A DNA stretch of 64,000 nt from Rugalucina vietnamica (GCA_964017185.1 OZ024870.1:22405621-22469620); one strand, 5' to 3'; numbered from the stretch's first letter, positions 1-12,541 are shown. The notes: a model not told the origin generated them from the sequence alone. Numbers and translations: made by a program.

Positions 1-194
1 AGTTCTGACACAAACCGGCCTGTACAGCTACAGAAGCAGGCTAGAAGCTTGCAATTTTGGAGTTAAGTAGAGGAGGAATTGTACTATCCGAGTAGCGAAA
101 ACAAAGGCGCTGATCAGCTTCGCGGTTACCGCGAAGCTGATCTGCGTCTTTGTTTTCGCCTATGCAGATTGTTGGTTTTCCCATGAGGCGGCTC
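1..194 (+). mobile_element. GAGCCGC-type hairpin MITE, left end cut by the window
   Basis: The right half of a small inverted-repeat element ends in GGCGGCTC followed by AAAT. A strong central hairpin runs from 95 to 159, with arms GCGAAAACAAAGGCGCTGAT and its complement meeting at GGTTACC. The same hairpin and termini recur at 23488-24033 and 63684-63918. There is no coding capacity, so it would have been moved by a transposase encoded elsewhere. Confidence 0.7.
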
Positions 195-520
195 AAATAA
201 GATTGAATCATTATATAGACATGCTAGTGGTCTTAGTACGCTTAAAGTCACCAGGCCCATCTTAGAACTATTTAAATGTACATGCACCTTCTATCTTATC
301 AAGACCATGCACACAAGTGTTACTTGTGTCTTTGGTTGACCAGTCGGATTCATGGAAACAATGTTTGAAGTGGTTTACATGGGTGAGAGATCGTAGCTAT
401 GGTACTTTCTACGCTAGCAAATGGTACTTGCTATCCCCAATTTACTTACCTACTGTGTGTCATTCTTTCGGTAAAAGTATGCTACTAATCATTTTGAACA
501 AATTTTGTTCTGCATAATAT

Positions 521-756
521 GAGCCGCGAAGTGAGAAAACCGTTTTTTGTGTTTCCGACCAAGTCTGACACAAACCAAACTGTGCACCTACAGACGATGG
601 CTAAATTGAAGCTTGAAATTTTGGATTAAGGAAGCAGGAGAATTGTAATAAACGTGAAGCAAAAACAAAGGTCTGATCAGCTGTGCAGTCACTGCACAAC
701 TGATTTGGGCCTTTGTTTTCGCATAGGCAACACTCCGGGTGCTCTTATGTCGCGGC
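521..756 (+). mobile_element. GAGCCGC-type hairpin MITE, diverged copy
   Basis: The left terminus GAGCCGCGAAGTGAGAAAAC is clear. The right terminus (ending CGCGGC) is degraded. A central hairpin of the same family (CAAAGGTCTGATCAGCTGTG and partner) lies at about 657-726. The copy at 22349-22593 is the corresponding insertion in U2, so this insertion predates the unit duplication. Confidence 0.6.
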
Positions 757-1317
757 AAAAACACATTATTAATGCCAACATTAGATGTGATAATCTGATT
801 TTGTGAGCAAGGGGCCAAGAAAATTTCGCAAACATATCGCATGCAACGCATTAAATGTTTCTATACAAATAATCGAAAAGGAATATATCACCTCGGGACA
901 CGTCTCATATTATTCTGGAAAACAGGAAACCTTTAGTAGCTTAAGGTAAAGATGCATCTATATTATACCTAAATTATTTGTAAACATGTTGTCTAGAATT
1001 GGCGAGTGCGAAATTAGGAGTCTTTGAAGCAGTAGATTCCAGACATAATCTTGTTCCATAAGGCGAAATATATTCCTTATCTAATTACTTGATATGTCGG
1101 GGTAGGTTTGTGAAATGGTGCCTTGAAAAACACACTGCACTTGATAAAGAAAATACGCCCATGCATTTTCCTTAGAATTGTTGTTAAAAGTAAAAAGTTT
1201 CAGTTATTTTGTTTTTCTATGTTTCTTCAAAATACTGATGGTGGTTAAACGTTTTACCCGTCGAACAAGTTCCCAAGATCTGTTTTTGAAGCAAAATTAA
1301 GAAAAATGCATACCCCT

Positions 1318-1530
1318 GTTTTGATAATTCTAGTCTTTGTATTGACTACCCTGTTGAAAATTTCAAATTTACTGTAATTCACTTTGGATCCATGTTGCCA
1401 AATCTAAAGGGTCACTGAAGAGGTTTGAGCATCCGAAACCGCGGTATGGCCCATCACTTTCCTCATTAATGTGCTCGCTGCGCTTAAAGGATCTCAGTTT
1501 TATTTTTATTCCCTGTATACTCTAGGCTTA
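1318..1530 (+). repeat. Direct repeat, copy 1 (unclassified)
   Basis: A stretch containing CATGTTGCCAAATCTAAAGG and CCGCGGTATGGCCCATCAC, followed by CTTAAAGGATCTCAGTTTTA. It recurs in the same orientation at 3957-4135. I see no terminal repeats and no ORF, so its class is unknown. Confidence 0.55.
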
Positions 1531-1639
1531 CTTTATGTAAATAAAAGTGGGGCGAAGAGAGAATTTCATTTTACCAACATATTGTTTCTGATTTACATGA
1601 TTGTGTCATTTACACATGTATATGAAGAGGATAAAAAAG

Positions 1640-3242
1640 CACAAGTAGGCAATGAAAAGGAAAAGGCGCAATCAGAAAGTATTCACACTCCAAAAGCCGA
1701 GGTTGAAAAAACTAAATTGGCACTAAGGTACTTAGGTAACATATAGTAAGCCAAGTGAGCAGCTATAACCCAATATGCGGCCACTCAGTTATCCGAACTT
1801 AACTAAAACTATAAGGTTCAAACAGAACAAAAATCAACTCCAAACAAAACATAAAGCAACTAAAACCACAGCAGAAGTATAGCCTTGGAACGATCAGTAA
1901 TATAAAATTACTTGGGGGCTTAAATCGATTTTAAAGGGCCCTAACCTGTTTCTCATCTTCTGCAGTGGTTTTACAACATTTAATCAGCTGTTCGGTCTTC
2001 CTGGTGAATCTCTAACTAGTCAATGAATCATCAAGGACAAACAAATAAATCAGGATAACCACAATGATTAATCAAAAATGAGGACTCACAGATTCAGTTA
2101 GCTGCCCGACGATGGACAATAAATTACTGACATCCGGAGCAAACGAAGAACGCCAGTTGAATCCCGGTGGGCCAAGCATCAGACAAGAAGCTCCGGTCCC
2201 AACCAACAAAAATGAATAGCTTTACGCCAGGGCCATCATAGAGTCTGACGCCCGACCCACCGGCGTGTAATTAAAGAAGGCAGCATAGTTATCTACCGCG
2301 ACTGTGTTAAAAATTAAGCATGCAGACTGTCTCATAACATCAAGTTATACCCTGTTCGTCTTTAAGGTGTACTGAATTTTCTGAACTGAAATCAACAATT
2401 ATTTTTTCCTATTAGTTCCTTAAATTCAAAAACCAAGTCACCATAAATCTCAGGTTCCGAATGGCCCTCAGGTAAAAACGTCTTTAGCCCAGCATTAAAT
2501 TTGGAAATCAATTCATAGTATCTGCGATAAAATTTAGAAACTGTTTTTCGGAGTTTATGATACCGACAGCCCTGCTGGAGAAGTTTGCCTGTTAAACATT
2601 TATTTAGCGCGTTGAAGTCCCCAACATGATTGCAGGCTCTAGCAAACCTAATAAGTTGCGAAATGAATACACCATAATAAGCACGGCGAGGAACGTCACC
2701 ATCCAAAAACGGAAAGTTTAAAAAATAAAATTCATCGCGTTTATCTTAAGTCCGATGTAGATCTAAAAAGGGGGCTCCGGTATTTGTGGTGTCGGCTTTA
2801 TTCAAATGTAGTTCAAGTGGATAAATATGATTGACCATGCCTTCAAAACAAGGATTGTCAATGTTCAAAAGGTCATCGAGGTACCTAGAAGTCGATAAAA
2901 GCCTCGATAACATCAGCTTGATTGTCATGGTTAAAAGGATCCATGAAATCTCTTTCATAGCAGTATAAAAATAAATCAGCAACCAGAAGGGCGCAACTTG
3001 TACCCATCGTAATTCCAACAATTTGTCTGAATATCTTGGATCCGAATCTAATATAAATATTATCTAGGACATAGGATAAGGCGTCGCATACATTCAGGCA
3101 TGATTAAGGTGGATATCAACTTTGGTCAGAGGAAGTGAAAAAAGATTTACTGTCATTACAGGCCATAGTAAAAAATGATGTTTTGAAGGTCAACTCTATC
3201 AAATCGAGTAGTTCTTCTTTAATCAGATTATGTGGCAATGTT
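1640..3242 (-). mobile_element. Penelope-like element (Naiad type), old 5'-truncated copy
   Basis: Minus-strand PLE copy. Its 3' terminus (family end GCCTACTTGTACC) lies at the left edge, and the 3' UTR runs to about 2255 with the family landmarks AACTAGTCAATGAATCATCA and CTGCAGTGG. The reverse transcriptase remnant follows to 3242, where homology to better copies stops, so the 5' part is missing. It is more diverged than the copies at 39-45 kb. Confidence 0.8.
2256..3242 (-). pseudogene. Reverse transcriptase remnant of a Penelope-like element
   Basis: On the minus strand, broken frames match the C-terminal half of the family RT. Recognisable pieces are the catalytic region RYLDDLLNIDNPCFEGMVN (within 2746-3021) and the C-terminal piece DGDVPRRAYYGVFISQLIRF...LLQQGCRYHKLRKTVSKFYRR (2392-2706). 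The region upstream of the fingers/palm is missing, as are the linker and the GIY-YIG nuclease. Several frameshifts separate the pieces, so this is a dead copy. Confidence 0.8.
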
Positions 3243-3956
3243 CTTTTCTGTGCCGAGCCCAAAAGCCATAATATGTTACAGCTCACCCCGAAGCATCATA
3301 AAGCATACAATACAGAACAACGTTATTTTTATAATAATTGTCAGGCAATATTCGACAGTTTAGCCACGTCCTGACTAGATCAAAATAAAGTGTTGTTTAG
3401 CTTGTCATTTCTCCAGAAACACGGTGACATGCGTCTGGACTGGCACAAGTTTATCTTATTCAGTTTGATCTCTGTGATAAGTTCAGTGACGATTTATGTT
3501 TGCTGGACTGTTGATTTATGGTCTTAGGTCTCTCAGTTATAAGAATGGCCATCATCATTTATTGAGTAAGGTACATGTGTGCTGTTGAGTTCTAAGATGA
3601 CTTACTAAGCCAAATCTAGCTCTGAGCCATCGCGTTTGTGTTCTAGATATCTTACAGATGTGCCCGCCTGATACATGGTCGTCATCACAGTAGCACGTAC
3701 TGAATAGTTAGTGTAAACAATATAGGTTTCTGACTGCTGACTGCTCTTAAAGGATCTCAGTTTTATTTTTATTTGCTATTACTGCAGCTGGTGTTGTGCC
3801 GTGTGGCGGCCCTAAAATGTCTCCCCGTACATCATCCATAGTGCAGATTATATTTTCCTTTTGGTCCTTTGAGATCAGTGAGGATAGTTTGAGAAATCAG
3901 AAAATTATTATCGGTTTAGATTCATATTCTAACCAACGTTCAATATATTTGGCCTC
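3243..3956. other. No recognisable gene
   Basis: AT-rich sequence between two repeats. The short plus ORF at 3135-3374 overlaps the antisense of the RT remnant. I see no element boundary or RNA gene. Confidence 0.4.
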
Positions 3957-4135
3957 ATTTTGATTATACTAGTCTTTGTATCGACTAGCCTGCTGAAAGT
4001 TGAAAAATTACTGTAACTCTCTTTGGCTCCATGTTGCCAAATCTAAAGGGTCACTGACGAGGCTTGAATAGCCCAAACCGCGGTATGGCCCATCACCTTT
4101 CTCGAAAATATGCTGACTGCTCTTAAAGTATCTGT
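3957..4135 (+). repeat. Direct repeat, copy 2 (unclassified)
   Basis: Second copy of the repeat at 1318-1530, sharing CATGTTGCCAAATCTAAAGG, GGGTCACTGA and CCGCGGTATGGCCCATCAC. The two copies flank the old PLE copy at 1640-3242. Confidence 0.55.
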
Positions 4136-4303
4136 TTTTTTCTGCAGCATATTGGATTGTTTGTAACATGGAACCGATAGCGATTGTGCCCATTGGTACA
4201 TTGTCGAATGTACCCTTGGTACGTTGAAATAATCTTGCACGGTTTGGGTTTAGTTAACAAGTTGAATCTAAACGCAGTAAAGAAGCCTTTTGTAGGATTC
4301 AGT

Positions 4304-4750
4304 TTATTTGTAGCATGAATGCTTATATCGAAAGAATCCCAAGAATTTGATGCAGTGGATGTTCTTGGTGCACTCCGAAGCGCTCGTGGTCAAATATTCC
4401 TCCTTACTGTCATCATGTTTAAACTCAAAAGAAGAGTTTGTTATGTTACTCCACCATTTTCTGTCGCGTCTTGACAAAATAAATCCAAGCATGAGCCACA
4501 CATACTGCACGAATATTTTGTTGGGCTTTCATGAGGTTGAGACAGGTCATGATTTTCTTTATGTCAACCTGGATAACGGGGTAATGTTTGAATTTTGAAT
4601 CGGATTCCCTACACGCACATAGCTTTTACACCGGGCCTCAAACATCTTATTGGTCTGCAAGAATCCCTTGTGAACATGAATATTCATTGATCTAGACACA
4701 TAATGTTCGCAAACATTGCATAGCGGATGGGGGCAGCGCTTTTTTGCCAC
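4304..4750 (-). pseudogene. Decayed coding fragment with a Cys/His-rich start (unidentified)
   Basis: On the minus strand two open stretches share one frame: 4559-4750, beginning MAKKRCPHPLCNVCEHYVS with a C-x4-C-x2-C and later H/C residues, and 4304-4510, beginning with an aromatic-rich run and containing RRDRKWWSNITNSSFEF. Three in-frame stops lie between them. The Cys/His spacing suggests a small zinc-binding module, but I cannot name a family. It could be a piece of a transposon protein or of a host gene. It may also be chance. Confidence 0.25.
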
Positions 4751-4918
4751 TTTTCGTGCGTACTTTTAGCAAACAATTTCAATGGCGCAGGTGGATGCTA
4801 AACTTGGCTCGGTCTCAGCTACGTTGGTGTCTAGGTTTCGTTTAATCTGCCATGATTCTGAAACATTCAAAAAGGAAATTTACATATTTAACCATGTAAT
4901 TGCAACAAGATCTGGAAA

Positions 4919-6630
4919 GGTACAAGTAGGCAAAGATCAGGAAAAGGCGCAATCAGAAAAAGATTCCCACTCCAAAAACCCAGTTGGGAAAAAACAAACT
5001 AACAGTCGAATGAGCAGCTATTTTCCCAATAGGTGGCCACTCAGTTACCTTAACTTAACTAAAACTATGAAAACACACATAAGGCGCCAACAGCACAAAA
5101 AAATTAAACACCAAGACATAAAACAAAAAGAACCACCACAGAAGTATCGCCTTGGAACGATCAGTTACACAAAGTTACTGGCGGGCTTAAACCGGTTTTA
5201 CAGGCGCCTAGCCTCACCCTCAGCTTCTGCAGTGGTTCATAACATTTAGTTAGTTCTTCGGTCCTCGTAGTGAATCTCTAACTAGTCAATGAATCATCAA
5301 GAACAAACATATAAATCAAGATAAACATCCTGATGAATCAAAACCGAGGACTCACAGATTGAGTAAGCTGCCCGACGATGGAGATCCCTAGGCGCCAAAT
5401 AACCTACTAACTCCGGAGCAAAAGAAAAACACCAGTTGGACCCCGGTGGGCCAAGCAACAGACAAGAAGCTCCGGCCCCAACCAACTAAAATGAATAGCT
5501 TTAAGTCGGGGCCATCATAGCGTCTGACGCCCGACCCACCGGCGTGCAATTAAAGAAGGCAGCATAGTTATCAACCATGATTGGGTTAAAAACTAAGCAT
5601 GTAGACTGTCGCATAACATTCAAGTTATAACCTATACGTCTGTAACGTGTTATGATTTTTCTGAATTGAAAAGAAAAATCATTAATTCCTATAAGTTTCT
5701 TAAATTTGTAAACCAAGTCACCATAAAATTCAGGTTCCGAAAGGCCCTCACTTAAAAGCGTCTTTAACTCAACATTATATTTGGAAATCAATTCATAGTG
5801 TCTACGATAAAATTTAGAAAAGGTTTTTCGAAGTTTATGATACCGATAGCCCTGTTGGAGAAGTTTTGCCGTTAAACATTTATTTCGAGTATTGAAGTCT
5901 GTAACACGATTGCAAACTCTAGCAAACGTAATAAGTTTCAAAATGTATACACCATAAGAAGCACGACGGGGAACGTCACCATCCAAAAAAGGAAAAATTA
6001 CTATATCAAAATCAAAGTCATCGCGCTTATCATAAATTTTAGAAGAAACAAATCCATTTACAACAGAAAGATGTAGATCTAAAAAGGGGCCTTCAGTATC
6101 TGAGATATTGGCTTTGTTCAACTGTAGTTCAGGTGGATAAATTTGATTGACCATGCCTTCAAAATAAGGGTTGTCAATGTTCAAAAGGTCATCGAGGTAC
6201 CTAGATGTGGAATTGAAAGCCTCGATAACATCAGCTTGATTGTCATGGTTAAGAGAATCCATGAAATCTCTTTCATAATGCTTATTTTTAGCATTATAAA
6301 TATAAATCAGCTACGAGAGGTGCGCAATTTGTACCCATCGGAATTCCAACAATTTGTCTGTATAACTTGGTCCCAAATCTAATATAAATATTATCAAGGA
6401 GATAGGACAAGGCGTCGCACACATTCTGACATGACCAAAGTGTATACCGACTTTGGTCAGAGGAAGTGAAAAAAGCCTTTCTGTCATTACATGCCAAATA
6501 AAGTGAACCATATTTTAATGCCCTTTTGAAGGTCCACTCTATCAAATCCAGAAGTTTTTCTTTTATTAGATTATGTGGTAATGTTGTATACAAAATAGAA
6601 AAATCATATGTGGACAAGCTTGTCGCACGG
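4919..6630 (-). mobile_element. Penelope-like element (Naiad type), 5'-truncated copy
   Basis: Minus-strand copy with its 3' end at the left edge (GGTACAAGTAGGCAAAGATC) and a complete 3' UTR to 5500. The RT follows and stops abruptly inside the fingers region at 6630. After a 180-bp spacer a plus-strand PLE tail follows at 6812-7243, so the two form an inverted pair with 3' ends pointing outward, the arrangement described as typical of PLE insertions. Confidence 0.85.
5501..6630 (-). pseudogene. Penelope-like reverse transcriptase, C-terminal two thirds
   Basis: Two frames cover the RT: 6294-6617 (STYDFSILYTTLPHN motif A, GIPMGTNCAPLVADLYL motif B) and 5501-6262 (RYLDDLLNIDN catalytic YLDD motif through the C-terminus ending MMAPT and a TAA stop). 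They are separated by a local rearrangement near 6280-6300 that creates the small palindrome TAATGC...GCATTA and shifts the frame. The nuclease and linker are absent because of 5' truncation. The catalytic aspartates are intact. The stop codon sits in the same SECIS-like hairpin as in the copy at 43.5 kb. Confidence 0.85.
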
Positions 6631-6811
6631 ATCCCATATTCGGCAAAAATTCCCTATTGATTGTAACTGTAAATTATCCTGGAATAACAGTTAGATTTTT
6701 TAAGTTAAGTTTTAATTTAACGGTAAAGTTTTATTTTTATTCATTAAGAATGACTTATTTTATATTCTATGAAAAAAAAAGGAAAACAGAAAGAAACAAT
6801 TTCACCGAAAC

Positions 6812-7243
6812 ATGATGATTCATTGACTAGTTAGAGATTCATCACGAGGACCGAACAACTCACTAAATGTTGTGAAACACTGCAGAAGTTGAGGGTGAGG
6901 TTAGGTACCTGTAAAACCGGTTTAAGCCCACCAGAAATTTCATAATACTGATCGTTCCAAGGTGATACTTCTGTGGTGGTTCTTACTGCTTTATGTCTTG
7001 GCGTTTAAAATTTCTTTGTGCTGTTGGCGCCTTATGTATGTTATCATATTTTTGGTTAAGTTTAGGTAACTGAGTGGCCACCTATTGGGAAAATAGCTGC
7101 ACATTCGGCTTACGATATGTTTTCACGGTATAAGTACCGGTACAAGTACTTCATTGTTAATTTAGTTTTTTCCCACCTTGGGTTTTGGAGTGGGAATCTT
7201 TTTCCGATTGCGCCTTTTCCTGATCGTTGCCTACTTGTACCTT
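6812..7243 (+). mobile_element. Penelope-like element 3' UTR fragment, plus orientation
   Basis: Plus-strand 3' UTR from TGATTCATTGACTAGTTAGA to the family 3' end GCCTACTTGTACC. It has no RT sequence and forms an inverted pair with the minus copy at 4919-6630. Confidence 0.8.
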
Positions 7244-7259
7244 TTTTGTATGTAACATT

Positions 7260-8470
7260 CACCCATCATACTTCACAGAACTTATGACTCTGGATTGGCT
7301 TTGACCTTGTTTACGTGAAGGTCACATTGGGTCTACATGCTATACGCTTTTCGATTGGAAAACGTCTAATTATTGGAATTTTAATGATGTTTTGCAGTCT
7401 GTGAACAGTGAGTAGATACAGACAACTAATTGAGGTAACGAATTTGTGCCAGTATTCAAGGTCAATGCTATTTCTTGACCTTTGTTAAAGGGCATTTTAC
7501 ATATTGGAATTAAAACTTAGTTTACCCACAAACCACTTAGCTAAATTTTGAATTTCAGCTAAGATACAAGTATCATTCAAGTAAATGAAATTGCTTAGAT
7601 GTATGTATGCATCAATCGAAAGAGCTGACCTATTTTATGTATCATTAGGACGTATGCATACATTTAAATTGTAACCTTGAATTAACATTGAAATGATGGC
7701 AAGATGAATTTGTGGATTTTCTTAAACATTCCACCACAAGCCCTTGTATTAAGTGAAGTTGATTTAATTTTATTTATTTTTATTATATTTTATTTTATTT
7801 ATTTATTATATTTGAAATTGTTAATATAGCCGAGAATGATCAGGTATTTCAAGTAGGCAAGTCAGACAGAAATTTTGGACATTGACTCAATAGATTTCGA
7901 CGATATTCCTAAATACCAAATTTCAAGTGTGGGGTTTCAGGACAATTAGTCATTTTTTTGTTATTTATTGGTCAATTTGAAAACGGTATATGTTTGCATC
8001 TGAATTAGACATATTCCTATAAACTTAATAAAGCTATCGTCGCCGGTTCATAAAGGGTCACTGATGAGGGTTCAGTACCGGAAATTGCGCAATATGTTTC
8101 ATACTAGATCACTTTGAACGTTTTTACTAATTCTAAAGGATCGAACTTTTATATTTTATTTATCATAAGTTTCTGATTTGATAAACTTAGGTCTTTCCCA
8201 CTTGACACAAAATTTCCATATCCGCGGATTTCTTCATTAACCTATTGCATAATAATCATACAATTTTGTATCAGGTTTATGAATTTTAATTGGGATTAGA
8301 TTTCTCCAGGGTATGTATTGGCATATTATTATTTACCACGAAACTGTGTGCATCGTATGCTTGCTGTAAAGCAAAAACACAATTATCTCTGATACGTGTC
8401 TGGTGTTAGAAAAAGATCGTTATCGGTGCTTATTAAAGTAAATCCTTTGAGATTCTGAGCAATGTTACTT
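7260..8470 (+). repeat. Backbone segment shared with U3
   Basis: Parts align with 36460-37060 (the GACCTTTG/GTCAAGG-rich stretch) and 24240-24400 (TAATCATACA and GGATTTCTCCAGGG). No gene or element is recognised. Confidence 0.45.
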
Positions 8471-8474
8471 AAGA

Positions 8475-8650
8475 AATAGATCAGCTCTTGTAGTGAATTG
8501 TTGGGTAATATACCACTGTTTTGGGGTCAGTTGTAAATCAGAGCAAATCACGAGCGCGCAGCACGAGTGATTTATCTGCGTACAACTTACCGACAAACAG
8601 TGATGTATTACTCAACCATTCACGTACTAGATCTGATCTATTTCGATTCT
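8475..8650. repeat. Large imperfect hairpin, copy 1
   Basis: Inverted repeat with arms GATCAGCTCTTGTAGTGAAT ... ATTCACGTACTAGATCTGATC and inner arms around GAGCGCGCAGCACGAGTG. The same design recurs at 9397-9560. It is probably a MITE. It has no ORF. Confidence 0.6.
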
Positions 8651-8904
8651 AACACACAATAAACGGAATGAAATCATGTTAAACCTTCAGTTTCTTTAAC
8701 TTTTCCACCATTGCACCGAAGAAATCCCGCCAAACTTTCGACGGTACCGCAAATGTTTACATATGTTTGTTACGTTTTTAACGCGTTGAAATGACGTTAC
8801 ACCGTCTAACGTGAAGGTAACGTGACTTATGGGATAGCTGACGTCATAATTTAATCAAAATGGCGTCAAAACAGCGCAAAGTAACGTCACGCTAATCCGC
8901 CCAG

Positions 8905-8960
8905 TGATATATCAATCAATATATCACTTTATATATATCACTCAATATATCACTGCACTA
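8905..8960. repeat. AT-rich tandem repeat around ATATATCACT
   Basis: Several imperfect copies of ATATATCACT in direct order, sitting between the two hairpins. Confidence 0.6.
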
Positions 8961-9396
8961 TACCATTGGCTTTTATAGAATTGTAATCAATATGATATTC
9001 AAGACTGTAAATAAATTCAAAATTCGTCACGTAATCATGCTGGGCAGAAATCCTACGGCGACTATTTTGTTTATTTGCTGTCAAAAAGTACCAAAGATGC
9101 TGTCATAGAGATTTAAAAAAAAGAGATACATCTTATAGTTGTGTGTGCAGCCACCATTTGACGACAACAGTACTGTCATCAGTATCTCATTAACCACATA
9201 TACACTGCACATCTGTATGCATACGACAGGAAAGAGATGGATCACCTTTGCAATTTGATGGCAAACTTTTGATCATTGCCAACATCTACTTTGAATAGTT
9301 CTTTTAAAACTTTTAACATTTACTATTAATCAGAATTGGTAGTATCCAAATTAAGTAAATGGCAATCAAGAAAACAGCTCTGCGGCAGTGATTTAT

Positions 9397-9560
9397 CGAG
9401 TAGGCTACTACTTCTCTGTTGAGAGGTCGGTTGTAAAAAAGATCAAATCGCGAGCGCGTAGCGCGGATGAATTATATTCTTACAACTGACCGACGAACTA
9501 TTAAGTGAATTATTTCTTCACAAATCACTGCTGCTGAGCTGATCTATTTCGATTCCAACA
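9397..9560. repeat. Large imperfect hairpin, copy 2
   Basis: Second copy of the hairpin at 8475-8650, with centre CGCGAGCGCGTAGCGCG and flanks ending in GATCTATTTCGATTC, shared with copy 1. Confidence 0.55.
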
Positions 9561-9797
9561 CACAACTAACGGAATAAACCTGCAATCCAGACCAGAAGCG
9601 GACACTTTATTTACAAACACGTTATCAGATTTTTACTTGAATATGTGTGCACACTGTTCATAAGACTCAACAAAGTGTCAAAGACAGTAAGCGTTATCTA
9701 AATAAACCTTATTTGTGTGAGAATACAACACAAATGCATGTATATAATGAAAGGGAAATTGGTTCTTATATATTTTGCCAATCAAACAAATAAAAAA

Positions 9798-10557
9798 GGT
9801 ACAAGTAGGCAATGATCAGGAAAAGGCGCAATCAAAAAGAAATTCCCACTCAAAAAACCGAGGTGGGAAAAACTAAATCGACAATTACATGTAGGTACAT
9901 GTACTTATACTTAGAAAATATATCGTAAGCCCAGTATGCAGCTTTTTCCCAATAGGCGGCCACTAAGTTACCCGAACTTAACTAAAAATATCAAGTAAAA
10001 AATTCGACTCCAAAACACAAAACGAATGGAACCACAACAGAAACATCACCTTCGAACGATCAGTAATATAAAATTACTGGCGGGCTTTAACCGGTTTTAC
10101 AGGCGCTAACCCCACCCCCATCCCCTCGTGGTGAATTTCTAACTGGTCAATGAATCATCATGGAAAAAAAAACAAATACAGCATGATAACCACCGTGATG
10201 AATCAAAAACGAGGACTCAACAGATTCAGTAAGGTACCCGACGATGGAGAACCTGGGCGCCAAAAAGCATACTGAAACCCACAGCAATTAAAAAACACCA
10301 AGTCACCCTAGTGGGCCAAGCAAAAGACAAGAAGATCCGGCCCCTACCAACTCAAGTGAATAGCTTTATGTCGTGGCCTTTATAAAGTCTGATGCCCGAC
10401 CCACCCGTGTGCAATTAAAGAAGGCAGCATAGTTATAAACCATGATTGGGTTAAAACTAAGCATGCAGACTGTCGCATAACTTTCAAGTTATAACCTATA
10501 CGTCTGATGCATGTTATGATGGTTCAGAAAAGAAAAAAATCATTCCATCCTGTAAGC
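9798..10557 (-). mobile_element. Penelope-like element 3' end, minus orientation
   Basis: It starts with GGTACAAGTAGGCAATGATC and carries the full 3' UTR and the last ~50 codons of the RT, heavily mutated, ending at 10557. It is a short 5'-truncated copy with no functional coding. Confidence 0.8.
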
Positions 10558-12252
10558 TTTTTGTTTCACCTTAATGAACCGGAAATAAAACGCTTTAAAC
10601 ATTCAGACAGACTTTGCCTTGGCAGATCTGTAGGTTGACGTTGGTTGAGCTGCGGATTTTATTCGAAACGCGGTCTTGAATATTCATACAAACCATGTCC
10701 TTAGGATGACCTTGACCTATTGAATGCAAGGCCATTCTTTGTTGCCCATAACTAAGCTTAAAGTCACAACAACAGAGAAAGCCAAATATAATCATCATTA
10801 TGTTTGTTGCGAGATCAAACAAGGGTCACTTCCTATTTGAAAAATCAAAACCATGCTTGCTAGACTGTAAACAGTTCTTTTATCAAAGGCACAACCTGTT
10901 TTGAAAAAAAAAAAAAACATGTTTTTGTTGCAATATATTCTTTTCATTTAGGTGAGGCTGCTAACTAATTAATGCCATGTGGTTGATATCGACACTAACC
11001 TCCATCACAAAAGCTTTAGTTCTTTACTTGGATGGTTAATTCAAAGCACATTTCGGATGTCATGGCATTCTCAGTGTTGGTAGAAGTCCCGAAAAATGGA
11101 GGCAACGTCCCTGAATGACCATAGCTCTTGTCTTGGACGAAAAGCAACTATTCACACAAACAAATAATAACGTTGATCACGTGGCTAAGTGACGCTATGT
11201 TCCTGATAACAAACAATTTATGAGTACCATAAATTGATAGTGTATAGCATACGAGTTGAATTAACAAAGTTTGAAACTAGCTGTATATAATACTTAATCC
11301 TGCAAAGAAATCAACTGTTTCATTAGTTCGTGTTTCCTGGTCTTTGCATGAACAAGTGAATAAGGGTTTTTTATAATAAGCGAATCTCTTCGAGTTATTC
11401 TAGACTAGCGTTACTTAAGAATCTAAAACATCCTAATTTGAATATGCGAAGGCTTGTTTCGGTATTGGAAATGACATACTGTTCATCAAACTAATAACAT
11501 GATTTACGAGTCTTGGTTATTACATTCTTAACAAGATAGCATTTTCATAGACAGCCCATTTGAACCTTGCAAAGATAGCAAAACCACATCATAAGCAAAT
11601 ACGCCTATGTAATTTATGAAACAGCGCATGCCTTAAATTACTGAATCTACTAAAGTGGTGGTTCTGTTGTGGTATTAACGTAATACTATACCTTTCTTTA
11701 GACCATATGGTACTTTTTGCAATGCTGCGACTAAGACTCTTTCGGGTCATCGGATGTGTGATGTATCAATGACATTGGATACGTGTTTCAAATTTTTCGC
11801 AATGTGTCATTCAGAAGACCTGGCCAAGGCTCACAGGCAGAAAAAATATTTATATAATTTGTGTTTGCGATAGCATAAGCCATAAATATATCATTATCAG
11901 GAAATTGTTGTTTATACTGCCTTTTGCACAAGTAACACTTTGGCTCACCTAAATGAACCGGAAATACTGCTATGTAAGAAGGGGTGTTATTTACTTATAT
12001 AAATGATTAAGAATGTCATCGCCAGACATTTTTGTTTTCACAGTTTATGCTTTTTGACAATTTATTCCCTTAACATTGCTTTCTCTCGGAAATGAATAGA
12101 CCAGTACACTTTACATGAAGGTCTCTCTGGCTTGCATTGTAATTGTCTGGCTTGCAGTGAGCCCAGTTATGAGTAAATATGTCCTCTAGAATGCCTACCA
12201 TATCCGTCACCTGTCTGAACTGGCAACGAAAAAGGGTAGAAAGTATGGAATT

Positions 12253-12256
<4 letters not shown>

Positions 12257-12286
<30 letters not shown>
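12257..12286 (+). repeat. Poly(A) run of 30
   Basis: An uninterrupted A run between sequence matching U2 near 28800 and sequence matching U2 near 29930. It could be the tail of an old retroposition or a slippage tract. Confidence 0.8.
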
Positions 12287-12290
<4 letters not shown>

Positions 12291-12477
12291 CAAGAGAGCA
12301 TGTAGTAATGAAGCACAAATCTGTAATCGTAGAGACTGTCTGATATGTCATTTTTGTAAGATTTTTCAACCCATTTATGACAAAGGGAATGTATACCAGG
12401 ATTGAATCTTTTAATGGGTTTTTAGCTCACCTGAGCCGAAGGCTCACAGGTGAGCTTATAGGATAGGTAGGCACCCG

Positions 12478-12541
12478 GCGTCCGTCCGTCGTCGTCCGTC
12501 CGTCGTCGTCCGTCCGTCGTCCGTCCGTCCGTCCGTCGTCC
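12478..12541. repeat. GTCC/GTC microsatellite
   Basis: Runs of GTCCGTCCGTC and GTCGTC at the start of the CTCACCTGAG repeat, typical for this family. Confidence 0.85.

Noticed and set aside
4782..5249. A 155-codon plus-strand ORF
   Set aside because: Most of it is the antisense of a PLE 3' UTR, and the same 'protein' appears wherever a PLE tail is in this orientation.
12240..12290. The 30-base A run as the tail of a processed pseudogene
   Set aside because: No target duplication or transcript-like sequence is visible upstream, and the flanks match U2 on both sides.
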